A DNA stretch of 64,000 nucleotides from an uncultured Candidatus Poseidoniales archaeon (lineage in GTDB: Archaea; Thermoplasmatota; Poseidoniia; Poseidoniales; Poseidoniaceae): positions 62,001-126,000 of the forward strand of contig CAJJAV010000003.1 in the NCBI GenBank assembly GCA_905182125.1. Reading direction: 5' to 3'. Shown here piece by piece: positions 1 through 8,976 of the stretch. Position 1 is the first letter of the stretch. Each line of letters starts with the position of its first letter. A program made the position numbers and the translations under genes. A model generated the notes under the pieces. It worked only from the letters and a program-made list of their open reading frames with translations. It was not told the origin of the DNA and searched no databases.

Positions 1-786
1 AAGTGGCTTGACAAGGACGAAGAAGAACACAACTTGGTGCTCTCAAGTCGAACCGATGCTGGCGTACATGTGCGTGTCAACGGAGGTGTTGTGCGCATCA
101 AACGAGAATTGTGGGAAGTTCTGACCCCGCGTAAAATGATTCGAGCCCTCGATGATCGTCTTCCAAAAGACATCGCTTTCCTCGATGTGACTGAGGTGGA
201 TGAATCATGGAACCCACGGTTGGCTGAACATCGCGTCTACCGATACCGTTTGGAAGGAATTGAATTTTGGAACCACCCCGGTGATATTTTTAACGAATGG
301 TTACAGATATTTGTCGGAACATATGATGCTCGCAATTTCGCTCGCCTCGAAGAAGGCAAGAATCCTCTACGGACAATCCTGTCATGTGAACCATGGGTGG
401 TCGATGGCCGAGTTGTTGGCTTCGAAATCGTTGGCAAAGCCTTCCTTTGGAATCAAGTCCGTCGAACCGCAATGGCCATTCACCGGATGTGCATTGGTGA
501 AGTGAGCCCCGAAGAAGTTCAACGCGCCATCGATGCTCCAGAGATCGAAGTTGACTTCGGCGTGGCACCAGCAGACTGGTTGATTCTCTGGGGCGTTCAT
601 TGGCCGTCGATGCCTCTTGACACAGAGACCGTTGAGATTCAATGTTTTTCTAAACCCCCCGAAGGACCTGCCGTTGAGCGTACAATGCGGAAACGATGGC
701 GTGAGGCTGCTCGCCATGAGCAAAAAAGTATTCTTCACAATGAGTGGGCCCGTTTGGGCGAATTGCCAATCGTACGGCACCGTTGA
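1..786 (+). CDS. truA: tRNA pseudouridine synthase A, 5' end outside the window
   Basis: TruA isomerises uridines in the anticodon arm (positions 38-40) of tRNAs. The frame is open from base 1, so the true start lies upstream. The catalytic-loop motif SRTDAGVH sits right at the beginning (codons from about base 46), with the nucleophilic Asp in RTDAG. Further family signatures are YRYRLEG (from about 238), FLWNQVRR (about 445) and a late DWLILWGVHW segment. About 60-100 residues of the N-terminal half are missing because of the window edge, not because the gene is broken. It ends 3 bases before the stop of the convergent riboflavin kinase gene. The family call is firm; which tRNA positions are modified cannot be read from the sequence. 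Confidence 0.93.
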   Translation, partial: KWLDKDEEEHNLVLSSRTDAGVHVRVNGGVVRIKRELWEVLTPRKMIRALDDRLPKDIAFLDVTEVDESWNPRLAEHRVYRYRLEGIEFWNHPGDIFNEWLQIFVGTYDARNFARLEEGKNPLRTILSCEPWVVDGRVVGFEIVGKAFLWNQVRRTAMAIHRMCIGEVSPEEVQRAIDAPEIEVDFGVAPADWLILWGVHWPSMPLDTETVEIQCFSKPPEGPAVERTMRKRWREAARHEQKSILHNEWARLGELPIVRHR

Positions 787-789
787 TGG

Positions 790-1257
790 TTAGTCCAATT
801 GAATTTGGACGACTGCGCCGTCTTCGAGATTGAACATTTCCCGTAGGCAAGCACCTGCAATGATTTCAACCACATCGATGTGACGGGTCAAATCTGGGAT
901 CAGCACTGCGCATGGTATCGTACCAGAATCTGTCGTGAATTGTGCTTTGTAGGCTGTTGCACCACCAAACGAGACCCCGTCGCGAAGGAACCCGCGAATC
1001 CGGTGAGCCTCAAACGATGACACATCCACATCCATGGCTGAAGAACGATCTTCATCAGATGCATCCAATGTATCGATGCCAGATTTTTTGCGCAATGCAA
1101 TGTATTCAATCAAATCAGTGCCTGACACATTCACATTCAGTGTTCCCGGCCAAGCGGTCTTTCCAAGCAATGCTCGGAATTGCTCTTGGTAATGCGGTTG
1201 TGCCATGAAGACATGGGCGCGACCGAGCCCGCTGCTGACTTCGCCGCCCAACTCCAT
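790..1257 (-). CDS. ribK: CTP-dependent riboflavin kinase (archaeal RibK, DUF120)
   Basis: This archaeal enzyme makes FMN from riboflavin using CTP instead of ATP and is unrelated to bacterial RibF. Family motifs run through the whole protein: GEVSSGLGRAHVFM at the N-terminus, the LGKTAWPGTLNVNV block typical of DUF120, FGGATAYKA in the middle, and AVLIPDLTRHIDVVEIIA near the end. I chose the ATG at 1257 (about 155 residues), directly before the conserved GEVSSGLG strand. The frame stays open up to 1362, but that part is low-complexity and carries no family motif. The winged-helix domain that some archaeal RibK proteins carry at the N-terminus is absent. It is divergent from the PLP enzyme starting at 1377, so the 119 bases between must hold both promoters. 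Confidence 0.88.
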   Translation of the reverse strand: MELGGEVSSGLGRAHVFMAQPHYQEQFRALLGKTAWPGTLNVNVSGTDLIEYIALRKKSGIDTLDASDEDRSSAMDVDVSSFEAHRIRGFLRDGVSFGGATAYKAQFTTDSGTIPCAVLIPDLTRHIDVVEIIAGACLREMFNLEDGAVVQIQLD

Positions 1258-1376
1258 GGAGCGGCGACGAACGCCTCCTTTTTGAGGTGCTTGGTCAAAG
1301 ACGGTGTTCGGATGGAGAAGGAACCTCCAAAAGGAACATCTACGGGGGCGCCTTCCCGTCAAATGGAGGCGATGTT

Positions 1377-2558
1377 ATGCCCGGTGATATGTCTTGGATG
1401 AAAGCCCGTTACGATGAACTCGCAGATAAATCGCTCCTGTGGGAACCTCCTACCCTTGAGAGTCCAAACCAGCCTCGATGCAGAATGGACGGCAAGCCCA
1501 CCATCATGCTCTCGGCCAATAACTACCTCAATCTTACAACACACCCAAAGGTCAAGCAAGCCATGCTTGATGCAACGGAAAAGTACGGAGCAGGGAGCGG
1601 CAGCGTACGTGCCATCGCAGGCACCATGGACATTCACCTTGAAGCAGAGCGAAAGGTTGCTGAATTCAAAGGTGTGGAAGCAGCCCTGATTTATTCCGCT
1701 GGTTACACGGTCAATGTGGGCTTGATTCCAACCCTCGTCACAGGTCCCCAAGATGTGATCATCAGTGATTCTCTGAACCACGGCTCCATCATCGATGGTG
1801 TCCGCTTGACCAAGGCCAGCCGTGCAGTCTATGCGCACAATGACATGGGCGAGTTAGAAGCCGTTTTGAAAGCCCATGAAGGTGCAGGCCGTAAGCTGAT
1901 CATCACCGATGGTGTGTTTTCGATGGATGGCGACATTGCTCCGCTTGATGAAGTGACTGCCTTGGCCGAAGAGTATGGAGCCATGGTCTACGTCGACGAT
2001 TGTCATGGTGAAGGCGTTCTTGGTGAGAAAGGAGCAGGAATTGTGGCTCAGTTCAATCTTCAAGGAAAGGTCGACTTCGAAACCGGATCGTTTTCCAAAG
2101 CACTTGGCGTACAAGGTGGCATCCTCGCTGGAACTGAAATGACCCGAACACATGCATTGAACCATTCACGCTCCTGGTTGCTATCAGGTTCTCAACCACC
2201 TGGCGTAGCAGCAGCACAAAAAGCAGCGATTGAAGTCCTGATGGATGAGCCGCAACATCATGCCAAACTGTGGGAGAACACTGATTATTTCCGTAAAGAA
2301 TTGCAATCACTCGGATTTGACACCGGGGCTTCCGTCACGCCAATCATCCCGGTGATGTGTGGTGAGTCGAGCGTAGCAAAATCGATGACCAAGGCCCTCG
2401 GAGAGGAAGGCGTCATGGCCGGTGCAATTGTGTTCCCCATGGTTGCACAGGATAAGGCCCGAATCCGTACACAAATGTCAGCAGGTTTGTCACGCGATGA
2501 CCTCGATGAAGTGTTGCGGTTGTTCGAAAAGGTCGGACCAACACTTGGTCTGATCTGA
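1377..2558 (+). CDS. Alpha-oxoamine synthase family PLP enzyme (2-amino-3-ketobutyrate CoA ligase-like)
   Basis: Members of this fold-type I PLP family condense an amino acid with an acyl-CoA, as in glycine C-acetyltransferase, 8-amino-7-oxononanoate synthase and serine palmitoyltransferase. Visible landmarks are AGSGSVRAIAGT, LIITDGVFSMDGDIAPL, the PLP-ring/Asp segment YVDDCHGEGVLG, and GSFSKALGVQGG with the Schiff-base Lys. The ATG at 1377 is preceded by GGAGG about 8 bases upstream, which is why it is preferred over the earlier in-frame codon at 1287. At about 393 residues it has the normal family length. ITDGVFSMDG favours the Kbl/threonine-degradation branch, while GEGVLG is closer to AONS. 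No biotin or threonine dehydrogenase gene lies nearby, so the substrate is left open. Confidence 0.82.
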   Translation: MPGDMSWMKARYDELADKSLLWEPPTLESPNQPRCRMDGKPTIMLSANNYLNLTTHPKVKQAMLDATEKYGAGSGSVRAIAGTMDIHLEAERKVAEFKGVEAALIYSAGYTVNVGLIPTLVTGPQDVIISDSLNHGSIIDGVRLTKASRAVYAHNDMGELEAVLKAHEGAGRKLIITDGVFSMDGDIAPLDEVTALAEEYGAMVYVDDCHGEGVLGEKGAGIVAQFNLQGKVDFETGSFSKALGVQGGILAGTEMTRTHALNHSRSWLLSGSQPPGVAAAQKAAIEVLMDEPQHHAKLWENTDYFRKELQSLGFDTGASVTPIIPVMCGESSVAKSMTKALGEEGVMAGAIVFPMVAQDKARIRTQMSAGLSRDDLDEVLRLFEKVGPTLGLI

Positions 2559-2559
2559 A

Positions 2560-3174
2560 TTATTCTTCAGCGTATTCATCGACAACGGAGAGTAAATCTT
2601 CGTCATCACCAGCAAGAATTGCGGCATCTTCGTTTGGCTCAGCGTCCTTTGATTCCATGCCCAAAAACGGATCTGACCCGTCTTCAAGCATGCACAACAA
2701 ACGCCATCGTGGCGCCCAGGAAAGATGAACATAAAGTGGACCTGGGAGCAACAGGAGCAACCAAACAAGGCTCATCGGTGCTTCGAGCATGTCGGTTCGT
2801 GCCAGCGTGAGAAGGGCCAAGCCGACAAACGGCATTGGATAGAGAAGAAGTCGCGGAGGCGCTATTGGAAACCGCTTGGACCAGCGAATCATCAGCAGAG
2901 ACATGAATCCAAGAAGGAGGCATGCCACCATCAAAAGCGCTGCATGGAAGATCCAATTGGCCAACCAAGCGTTGTTGTCCTCGCCTGAAAAACGGTAAGG
3001 CATCAACAAAGCCAAAGAAATAAGCAAGCCATAGAAGGCTCCAATGTTGGACGGGTGAGACAGCCACAGTGGGAGAGCAGTAAAGCGTCGTGAAAGTGAA
3101 GTTCCAAGCATGGTTTCTTGCTCAGTCTGACTCAATTGCCCGAGTTGCAGCCCCCACTTTTCCGAGTTAGTCAC
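2560..3174 (-). CDS. Predicted four-helix membrane protein, unknown function
   Basis: I do not recognise a family. The 204-residue product has about four hydrophobic segments: GAFYGLLISLALLMPYRF, the AALLMVACLLLGFMSLLMI segment, LLLYPMPFVGLALLTLA and SLVWLLLLLPGPLYVHL. These are followed by an acidic C-terminal tail of about 40 residues rich in Asp and Glu, probably cytoplasmic. The first codon is GTG; an internal ATG at 3111 would still keep all membrane segments. It ends one base after the stop of the convergent PLP enzyme. It may be co-transcribed with the next two minus-strand genes, also short and unknown. Confidence 0.7.
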   Translation of the reverse strand: MTNSEKWGLQLGQLSQTEQETMLGTSLSRRFTALPLWLSHPSNIGAFYGLLISLALLMPYRFSGEDNNAWLANWIFHAALLMVACLLLGFMSLLMIRWSKRFPIAPPRLLLYPMPFVGLALLTLARTDMLEAPMSLVWLLLLLPGPLYVHLSWAPRWRLLCMLEDGSDPFLGMESKDAEPNEDAAILAGDDEDLLSVVDEYAEE

Positions 3175-3234
3175 ACCTTTGCGTCGTGCTCGGTGGTTTT
3201 GAAGATGGGGGTCGAATTTAACCCGATGCCTCGA

Positions 3235-3885
3235 TTATTCACCGCGGAATTTGCTCAGCAGGCCATCAGGTTCGATTTCGATTGCCTTTTCTTCTTCGAA
3301 CCAAGAACGATCGAGTAAACCTGTATCCATTTCTTCACGTTCACGGGCGGATTCAATGCTGTCCTCTGCTCCGTTGACCAAATCTCGAAGAGCGATTGCT
3401 TGATTCAAGATTACGACTTGCTTCTTGATGCCTTTATGCTGGAAAAGGTGAGGACTAAAATGGCCGAGGCGGGTGTAATTTTCATCGTCACGAACCAAGC
3501 AAGAACCACCGAGCAACTCGTCTTCAGCAAGACGAACTCTTCCAATGCCTAAATCAGTCCACAACCCGTCTGACATTCGAACCATAACCACGGTGTTTCC
3601 AATTGGCTCTTCGTCCATGAATGGGTGATTCATATCCACTGCTAATGGCACATGGAGCATGCTCGATGACCTGTACAAGGACCACAGGAGAAAACCTCCC
3701 AGGATGAGTGGGAAAAAACCAAGCCAAACCACACCGGTGATGGTTGCAAGAACATAACATAAGCAGAGAACAACTGTAAGAAGTACGCCAGAAGCAGCCA
3801 CAAAGCGGAGTATGAAAGGGCGTGCGAGAGGGAGCTGATTGAATCGGCGCATCCCCGATGGTAGACTTCCGACCTGCCCGACCAT
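3235..3885 (-). CDS. Predicted membrane protein with soluble C-terminal domain, unknown function
   Basis: The 216-residue product starts at an ATG (3885). Two adjacent hydrophobic helices occupy residues about 24-70, spanning FILRFVAASGVLLTVVL and GFFPLILGGFLLWSLY, followed by a soluble region of about 145 residues. That region contains ESIESAREREEMDT-like charged helices and ends in an acidic, Phe-Arg-Gly-Glu tail. I see no enzymatic motif. It lies 18 bases downstream of the DUF309 gene on the same strand, so the two are probably co-expressed. The soluble part may be a beta-rich sensor or scaffold, but nothing in the sequence proves this. Confidence 0.68.
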   Translation of the reverse strand: MVGQVGSLPSGMRRFNQLPLARPFILRFVAASGVLLTVVLCLCYVLATITGVVWLGFFPLILGGFLLWSLYRSSSMLHVPLAVDMNHPFMDEEPIGNTVVMVRMSDGLWTDLGIGRVRLAEDELLGGSCLVRDDENYTRLGHFSPHLFQHKGIKKQVVILNQAIALRDLVNGAEDSIESAREREEMDTGLLDRSWFEEEKAIEIEPDGLLSKFRGE

Positions 3886-3903
3886 GGTTCCACCTCGATG
3901 CGG

Positions 3904-4320
3904 TCAACTTTGAACTTCACGCTCACAGCGTTGCAAGTCATAGGCCGTAGCGTCCATTGACCAAACGCCTGCATCTGAGCCAAAAAGGTTCATTGCGGCA
4001 AGGTGGTCAGCGATGTTAATACCCCACACGCAAGACCAAGATGAGAGTTTGTCATTGACCTTTACGGTCAGGTTCTTGACACCACGGGTTTTTTGGCGTT
4101 CATGGTTGAGCAACAAGGCTGCTGTTTGAATCATACCCTGAACAAACAGAACCTCGGATTGAGGAGCACCCCTCCGTTTGTGTGAATTCCACAGATCCTC
4201 CCAATCCTCATGAGCGTGCCAGTACCGTCGTGCATCGAAATCCTCGAGCCCTGCAATCCACAGATTCAATTCCTCACCGGCAAGGGGTTCAATTTCTTCA
4301 TGTGTTTCATCGCCGCCCAT
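3904..4320 (-). CDS. DUF309 family protein
   Basis: DUF309 proteins are small all-helical proteins of unknown function found in bacteria and archaea. The diagnostic motif is an aromatic-rich helix with HEDWEDLWNSHKR (residues about 36-48), which in this family forms an exposed His/Glu/Trp cluster. It is followed by a second helix with FVQGMIQTAALLLNHERQK. The length of 138 residues matches the family (about 110-150). The ATG at 4320 is the only sensible start. It is divergent from the 650-residue protein at 4425 and heads a minus-strand run with two unknown membrane proteins. No catalytic role has been established for the family. Confidence 0.75.
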   Translation of the reverse strand: MGGDETHEEIEPLAGEELNLWIAGLEDFDARRYWHAHEDWEDLWNSHKRRGAPQSEVLFVQGMIQTAALLLNHERQKTRGVKNLTVKVNDKLSSWSCVWGINIADHLAAMNLFGSDAGVWSMDATAYDLQRCEREVQS

Positions 4321-4424
4321 GATGGTCCTATGGCTTCATGCTTGAAACGGCTATGGTCGAGTGAAATCATGCGGACCCTTCAAGAACACTTCAGCAGGGT
4401 TACACCCCAAAGGGGTGTTGGAAA

Positions 4425-6377
4425 ATGGTCGAATTACCGCAGGGAGACGTCACGGAAATCCGCCGTGGCGACCGCGATGCCCTCCGGATTTTGTCCACCG
4501 ACATGGCCAAGTTATCCACCACTGGATACATCAGGACAGAAAGGAAGCCGAAAGAGTCCATGCCACGTGTCGGGCATATTTTGTTCATTGAAGGGCGCCC
4601 AACGTTAGCCATTCACGAAAGCGAGGCCGTTCTGTTTGGACTCGAAGCATTATTGGAAATTGAGAACGATGCACTCCCCATTGAAACCCTGCTTGCAATT
4701 CATGAATTGCCCATGCCTGATGCACAGCGTGTCTCGACCTTGCACCCAAATGCCTTCTTGCACCTCGAGACGGTTGAACCATCGACAGAAGAACACGAAC
4801 GCTGGTGGTCGAATGTTCAACTCCGCCCGGGAAGTTGGAGGAGAGAAGCCCGCCTACCAGAACTCGAAGTGACGGTCGAAGCACCTGAGGCTGTGCGTCA
4901 AAGAAGCCGTGCTTATCTGCAACGCCATGAGGGGATGGAGCGTATGATTCGCCCCGGTGATGCGTTTTTACTCGATGCTCAAGATCCATCAATGCTGTTC
5001 ACACTCGCAGGTCATTTAGCCAACCATGGGCGTCCAATCCTCGTCATCTCACGCCATGATGTGGATTCGCTCAGCGTTGAACATCAGTTGCCAGTCGCTG
5101 CATGCCATTGGCTTTCAACTGGAAATCACCCTCGTGCACTTGAACCGACATTGGAAAGCGTGCGAACTAAGATTGATGCCTTTCTATGGGAAAACATGCG
5201 GGCTGTCGTCCTTATCGAGGGCGTGGAATACCTTTCAGGCTTGAACGGTGATGCCCGCACGATTGATTTCCTACGGGACGTCGTGGATGGGGTCCGAATG
5301 GATGACCATGTGCTGTTGACAACTGCAGACATGAACGCCTTCGAACTGGAACCACGTCATCGGTTGAACCGATGCCTCTCTCGGCTTCAACCAAGTGAGA
5401 TTGAACACTGGCTCACCGAGCCAGAACTGATCCTCGACCATCCATTGTGCGCACCACCAACCGAAGAGGAACGCACATGGATTGAACAGCAACTTCAACG
5501 AGCAGTGGAACATTCACCAGCGCCATCAACGGCCACTTCGGAGGGCACCTCAATGACGGGTGGCCATGAAATGGCAAGTGAAGAAGACCGTTTACAAGCC
5601 ACCGAAGCCCTCGGAGAACACGTCCGAGCGTGGACGGAAGAAGAACGACAAGAACCAAGTTTGCAAACCGTTGCAGCCGAACCCCCTCAAACCGTTCTCG
5701 CTGAACAAAACGTGGATCTGACTGAACCAGCCAAACCATTCGAACACACAGTCACCGAGGTAGCCAAAGTCGTTGAGGAAGGAAGTGAAATGGTACAACA
5801 AACCGCTAAGGAACCTGTTTCCGATGCACCTCGCAAGCCTCGAGTGCCCCGTACCGCTCAACGCCTTCGGAGAAAGAAAAAGCAACCGGGACCACGGGTT
5901 GCGAACCAACACCGGATTCAAACCGCTGCTGCAGTTGCACACGCCCCGTTTGCAACACCGGCATTCCCCGAGCGAAGGCCAGTAAACAAGCCTGCTGCGA
6001 TTGCTTCATCCCTCGATTCCTTCGCCGCAAGGCAACAGACAGCGATGGAAAAGACATTCCAACCCACGACTTCATTGAAGGGTTCACTCAAAGCCGCAGC
6101 TCAACAATCCTCTGCTGGAAAGCACCATCATCTTCCTTCACTGGGAAGTGGCCCAAAACCAATTTCTGCGGTCAACAACAGGCAACCAATCGGCGCCAAA
6201 ACACCATTGACGCCGTTGTTAGCACGACCCGGAATCGATTCTGATGCAAAGCCAAAACACCTGCCACGAGAAATAGCATCAAGGGAACAAGCATCCCCTG
6301 CAATGGAAGATCAGTTGAGTTCGTGGGAACTTGAAGACCTTGAACGCCTTCGGAAAGAACGGGAGGGGGAAAAGTGA
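4425..6377 (+). CDS. DUF835-like protein with long disordered C-terminus, partner of the DnaA-like ATPase
   Basis: The 650-residue product has three parts. Residues 1-110 start with LPQGDVTEI and contain a GHILFIEGRPTLAIHESEAV stretch that resembles the DUF4388/PATAN adaptor fold (tentative). Residues about 160-320 look like archaeal DUF835, a degenerate RecA-like fold: FLLDAQDPSMLFTLAGHLA, a strand AVVLIEGVEYLSGLNGD in the Walker-B position, and a following DHVLLTTADMNAFE strand. No P-loop is visible. Residues about 350-650 are low-complexity, rich in Pro, Ala, Gln and basic stretches, and probably disordered. The stop codon overlaps the GTG start of the next gene (bases 6374-6377), so the two are translationally coupled. 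The function is unknown; the coupling suggests a regulatory or scaffolding subunit. Confidence 0.72.
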   Translation: MVELPQGDVTEIRRGDRDALRILSTDMAKLSTTGYIRTERKPKESMPRVGHILFIEGRPTLAIHESEAVLFGLEALLEIENDALPIETLLAIHELPMPDAQRVSTLHPNAFLHLETVEPSTEEHERWWSNVQLRPGSWRREARLPELEVTVEAPEAVRQRSRAYLQRHEGMERMIRPGDAFLLDAQDPSMLFTLAGHLANHGRPILVISRHDVDSLSVEHQLPVAACHWLSTGNHPRALEPTLESVRTKIDAFLWENMRAVVLIEGVEYLSGLNGDARTIDFLRDVVDGVRMDDHVLLTTADMNAFELEPRHRLNRCLSRLQPSEIEHWLTEPELILDHPLCAPPTEEERTWIEQQLQRAVEHSPAPSTATSEGTSMTGGHEMASEEDRLQATEALGEHVRAWTEEERQEPSLQTVAAEPPQTVLAEQNVDLTEPAKPFEHTVTEVAKVVEEGSEMVQQTAKEPVSDAPRKPRVPRTAQRLRRKKKQPGPRVANQHRIQTAAAVAHAPFATPAFPERRPVNKPAAIASSLDSFAARQQTAMEKTFQPTTSLKGSLKAAAQQSSAGKHHHLPSLGSGPKPISAVNNRQPIGAKTPLTPLLARPGIDSDAKPKHLPREIASREQASPAMEDQLSSWELEDLERLRKEREGEK

Positions 6378-8437
6378 GTTCACGAAAAGCAAACTTAGAC
6401 CTCGCTATTGCCCAAGCAAAGCAACGGTTGTCAGATTTAGGGGCCGCAGCAAAACTGCCCGAGGAAGTCCAAGAAACCAAACAAAAAGGACTGCCGCCCA
6501 AATCCCGTTTGAACCGTTTGCTTGGAAAACAATCCGTCCCTGACACGCGAAGGGGGACGCTTTTGCAGCGTGTCGGCGTCGTTGAGCGCCCAACTTACGA
6601 CTTGGTAGCCGATGCTGTTCTTGGAAAAGAAAGCAGACTGCACCAACCCTCACTCAATCTTCACACAGACGATGGCTCCCTTGCATCGATCGTATCGAGC
6701 CGTTTGAAAAGCCTCCGTGAACGTACTGCAGAGAGCATAGAGGAACGTCAAATGCCGCTTGACAAGGATGATTTCTTTGTCGGCATGGAAACAGATGGAC
6801 GACCCGTTTGGGAAAGCGTCCTCGATCATCAGCGGGGCAGAACAATTCATGAGCTGCCCGAATCGCTGGCTCAACCGGAACCTGGGACGCTGTTCCACCA
6901 CAGTGTGATGGCCCCTGTTGATGCCCCATGGCCAGTCAAACTTCGCCCGGAATCACGGTTGAGTTTCAAACAGTGGTTCACCATCGAAGAAAACCTTCAA
7001 GCGACCCAAGCCGCCGAAGCAGTGGTTGATTCTCCTGGCATGGCACTCAACCCACTGGTGCTCATTGGACCGTCAGAAAGCGGACGTTCCCATTTGATTC
7101 ATGCCATTTCACAAGGGGTGCTTCGCAGACAGGAAGGCGAAGTCTACCTCCTTGCTGCCAGCGACCTGCTCCAATTCGAACACCTCCCTCAAGGCTGGCA
7201 AGAGGCCATGTCACAGGCACGCATGATAGCGATTGATGATACCCACCTCATGGCAGACCACCCTGTTTCATCGGCCATGCTTGGGACCATGGTTGACTAT
7301 GCCCTGAACATGGGTGTCCATGTCGTTCTTACAACAAGCATCGACCCCGAACGCTGGCCTGCCTCAAGGCTGTGGGAATTGGTTCGCAGCGCTGCAAAGG
7401 TCCGCCTCCACAAGCCTGCAGCAACCAGCATGGTCCTCTTCGCTCGACAACTTGCGCTCAAGCGTAGCCTGATGCTCGATGATGGCCAGTTGGCTAGCGT
7501 GGTCTTGCACCATGAAATTGGTTGGCGCGCTACGAAAGCCAACTTGGACATGGTTGCCCTCGCCCTTGAATCGGGACAGGAATTGCTCGACGGTGATGAT
7601 GTCACCTCTGTGCTTTCAGGAGAACCCGTGCATTCCAATCAAGTCATGCCGCAAATCGAGCGAGAAAACGTCGCCGACATTGCGACAAAGTTGATTTCAG
7701 AGGCAGTGGATGTCGTGTACAGCGACACCGCGATTGGCGGCATTGAACTTCACTCTCAATTGCCAGAGATTGGCGACGACACCTACGAGCCACCTCACTT
7801 CGATACCGAATCAATGGCCAGGAATGCTCAATCACGTCATGAGGCCTACATGAAAACGGCCCTGCATGATTTGAACCTGAAAGTTCCCTCGGTGCTGGAT
7901 TTAGATGAACGCGATGCCCATTTAGTCGCACGTTCTGGACGAATCGAAGAGCGAGATTACAGCACGGCCGCAGATATTCTCACCGACCTCGATGAAACAA
8001 TTGACCGAACACTTGGTTCCTTTGAGTCAGAAATCGCCTCTCGATCGATGCACTTGGAACAACTGGAGCAACGAATGATGGACTTGGCCCAGCAGACCTC
8101 CGAAGCAACCATCGAGGAATTGATTCAAATTGCAGATGATCTGCGTCACCTCGAAGAAGAGCTCGTGGAAATCGACCCTGAGCGAGGTCCTCTTCCTCCG
8201 TTCGAAGAAGATGTTATCGAGAGCAAAAAGCGAAGCGTCGGTCGGAGAAAGAATCCACCGAAGAACGATCCAATACCCTCGGAACTTGACAGTTTCACGC
8301 CAGAGGGTGAATGGGATGTTGATGCTGGAAGCGTCGACATGCTTGACCTCCTAGACAACACGGAAAAGAGCCAAAGAAAAATCACCCTTTCGACCATCTC
8401 AGCAGTCCAATCAAAACCCGATGGTGAAGAGGAATGA
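6374..8437 (+). CDS. DnaA/Hda-like AAA+ ATPase with degenerate P-loop
   Basis: Residues about 205-410 follow the DnaA/Hda AAA+ core in order. There is a lead-in NPLVLIGPSESGRSHLIHAI, where DnaA has a GxxGxGKTHLLHAI P-loop, then Walker B MIAIDDTHLMAD (about residue 284). A sensor-1-like strand HVVLTTSIDPERWP (about 317) and an RLWELVRSA segment (about 332), in the place of the DnaA arginine-finger region, follow. The catalytic P-loop Lys is Arg here. The C-terminal 270 residues hold a coiled coil (about 540-600) and acidic and basic tails. The DnaA-box-binding helix-turn-helix domain is not seen, nor is domain I. The GTG start overlaps the upstream stop, and the stop overlaps the next ATG, so three genes form a tight operon. 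Archaea normally initiate replication with Orc1/Cdc6; this protein is more likely a regulator or scaffold than an initiator. Confidence 0.7.
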   Translation: MSSRKANLDLAIAQAKQRLSDLGAAAKLPEEVQETKQKGLPPKSRLNRLLGKQSVPDTRRGTLLQRVGVVERPTYDLVADAVLGKESRLHQPSLNLHTDDGSLASIVSSRLKSLRERTAESIEERQMPLDKDDFFVGMETDGRPVWESVLDHQRGRTIHELPESLAQPEPGTLFHHSVMAPVDAPWPVKLRPESRLSFKQWFTIEENLQATQAAEAVVDSPGMALNPLVLIGPSESGRSHLIHAISQGVLRRQEGEVYLLAASDLLQFEHLPQGWQEAMSQARMIAIDDTHLMADHPVSSAMLGTMVDYALNMGVHVVLTTSIDPERWPASRLWELVRSAAKVRLHKPAATSMVLFARQLALKRSLMLDDGQLASVVLHHEIGWRATKANLDMVALALESGQELLDGDDVTSVLSGEPVHSNQVMPQIERENVADIATKLISEAVDVVYSDTAIGGIELHSQLPEIGDDTYEPPHFDTESMARNAQSRHEAYMKTALHDLNLKVPSVLDLDERDAHLVARSGRIEERDYSTAADILTDLDETIDRTLGSFESEIASRSMHLEQLEQRMMDLAQQTSEATIEELIQIADDLRHLEEELVEIDPERGPLPPFEEDVIESKKRSVGRRKNPPKNDPIPSELDSFTPEGEWDVDAGSVDMLDLLDNTEKSQRKITLSTISAVQSKPDGEEE

Positions 8438-8904
8438 AAGGCGGATGGTGGATGGGCGGTGTCCCGTTTAGTTGCCAGCCAAACTGTGGAAGGTGTTGTG
8501 ACGAGCCGGGTGGTATTGTTTACCTTTCAACCACGGATGCTGAACGCATCTCTGCTCACCACGAGTTGGAAGTTGATGTATGGCTTGAACGCGATTGCCG
8601 TCAAACGCTGGATGGACGGTATGTCCTCAAAAGTCGAGAAAGCGATGAGGTCTGTATTTTCCTTGATGGCGAAAAGCGATGTTCAATTTATGAAGTGAGA
8701 CCCCAGCAATGTGCTGCTTTCCCTTGGTGGTCTGAGAATTTGGCAACCGAACGAGCTTGGAAGGAAGTCAAGGAGACATGCCCCGGGGTTACGGCCGAGG
8801 ATGCAATTGTGGTCGAAGGTGAAACCATCAGAATACATGTCTTCGCTGATCGTGAATCTTCGAAGGGTTTCCGTACATGGCCGCCAGAGAATCGCCGAAA
8901 ATGA
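8434..8904 (+). CDS. YkgJ-family cysteine-cluster protein
   Basis: YkgJ/Fli-type proteins bind a metal, probably zinc or an iron-sulfur cluster, through a conserved Cys array. The array is visible as CQPNCGRCC (residues about 15-23), then CIFLDGEKRCSIYEVRPQQC (about 71-90) and a late Cys in KETCPG. The RPQQCAAFPWW block is the second family signature. At 156 residues it has normal length. Its ATG overlaps the stop of the DnaA-like gene (bases 8434-8437), making it the third gene of that operon. No enzymatic function is established for the family. Confidence 0.85.
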   Translation: MKGGWWMGGVPFSCQPNCGRCCDEPGGIVYLSTTDAERISAHHELEVDVWLERDCRQTLDGRYVLKSRESDEVCIFLDGEKRCSIYEVRPQQCAAFPWWSENLATERAWKEVKETCPGVTAEDAIVVEGETIRIHVFADRESSKGFRTWPPENRRK

Positions 8905-8976
8905 ACATTTCGAAAGGAAGCCTAGGTATCCTGCACTACACCTATTCGGGGCACCGCGTAAGGTGAAGCAACCGCC

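Noticed and set aside
1287-1376. N-terminal extension of the PLP acyltransferase
   Set aside because: The upstream codons have no family match and precede a Shine-Dalgarno-like GGAGG at the right distance from the ATG at 1377.
6374-8437. True replication initiator DnaA
   Set aside because: The DNA-binding domain is missing and the P-loop Lys is changed, so replication initiation in the bacterial sense is unlikely despite the clear AAA+ similarity.
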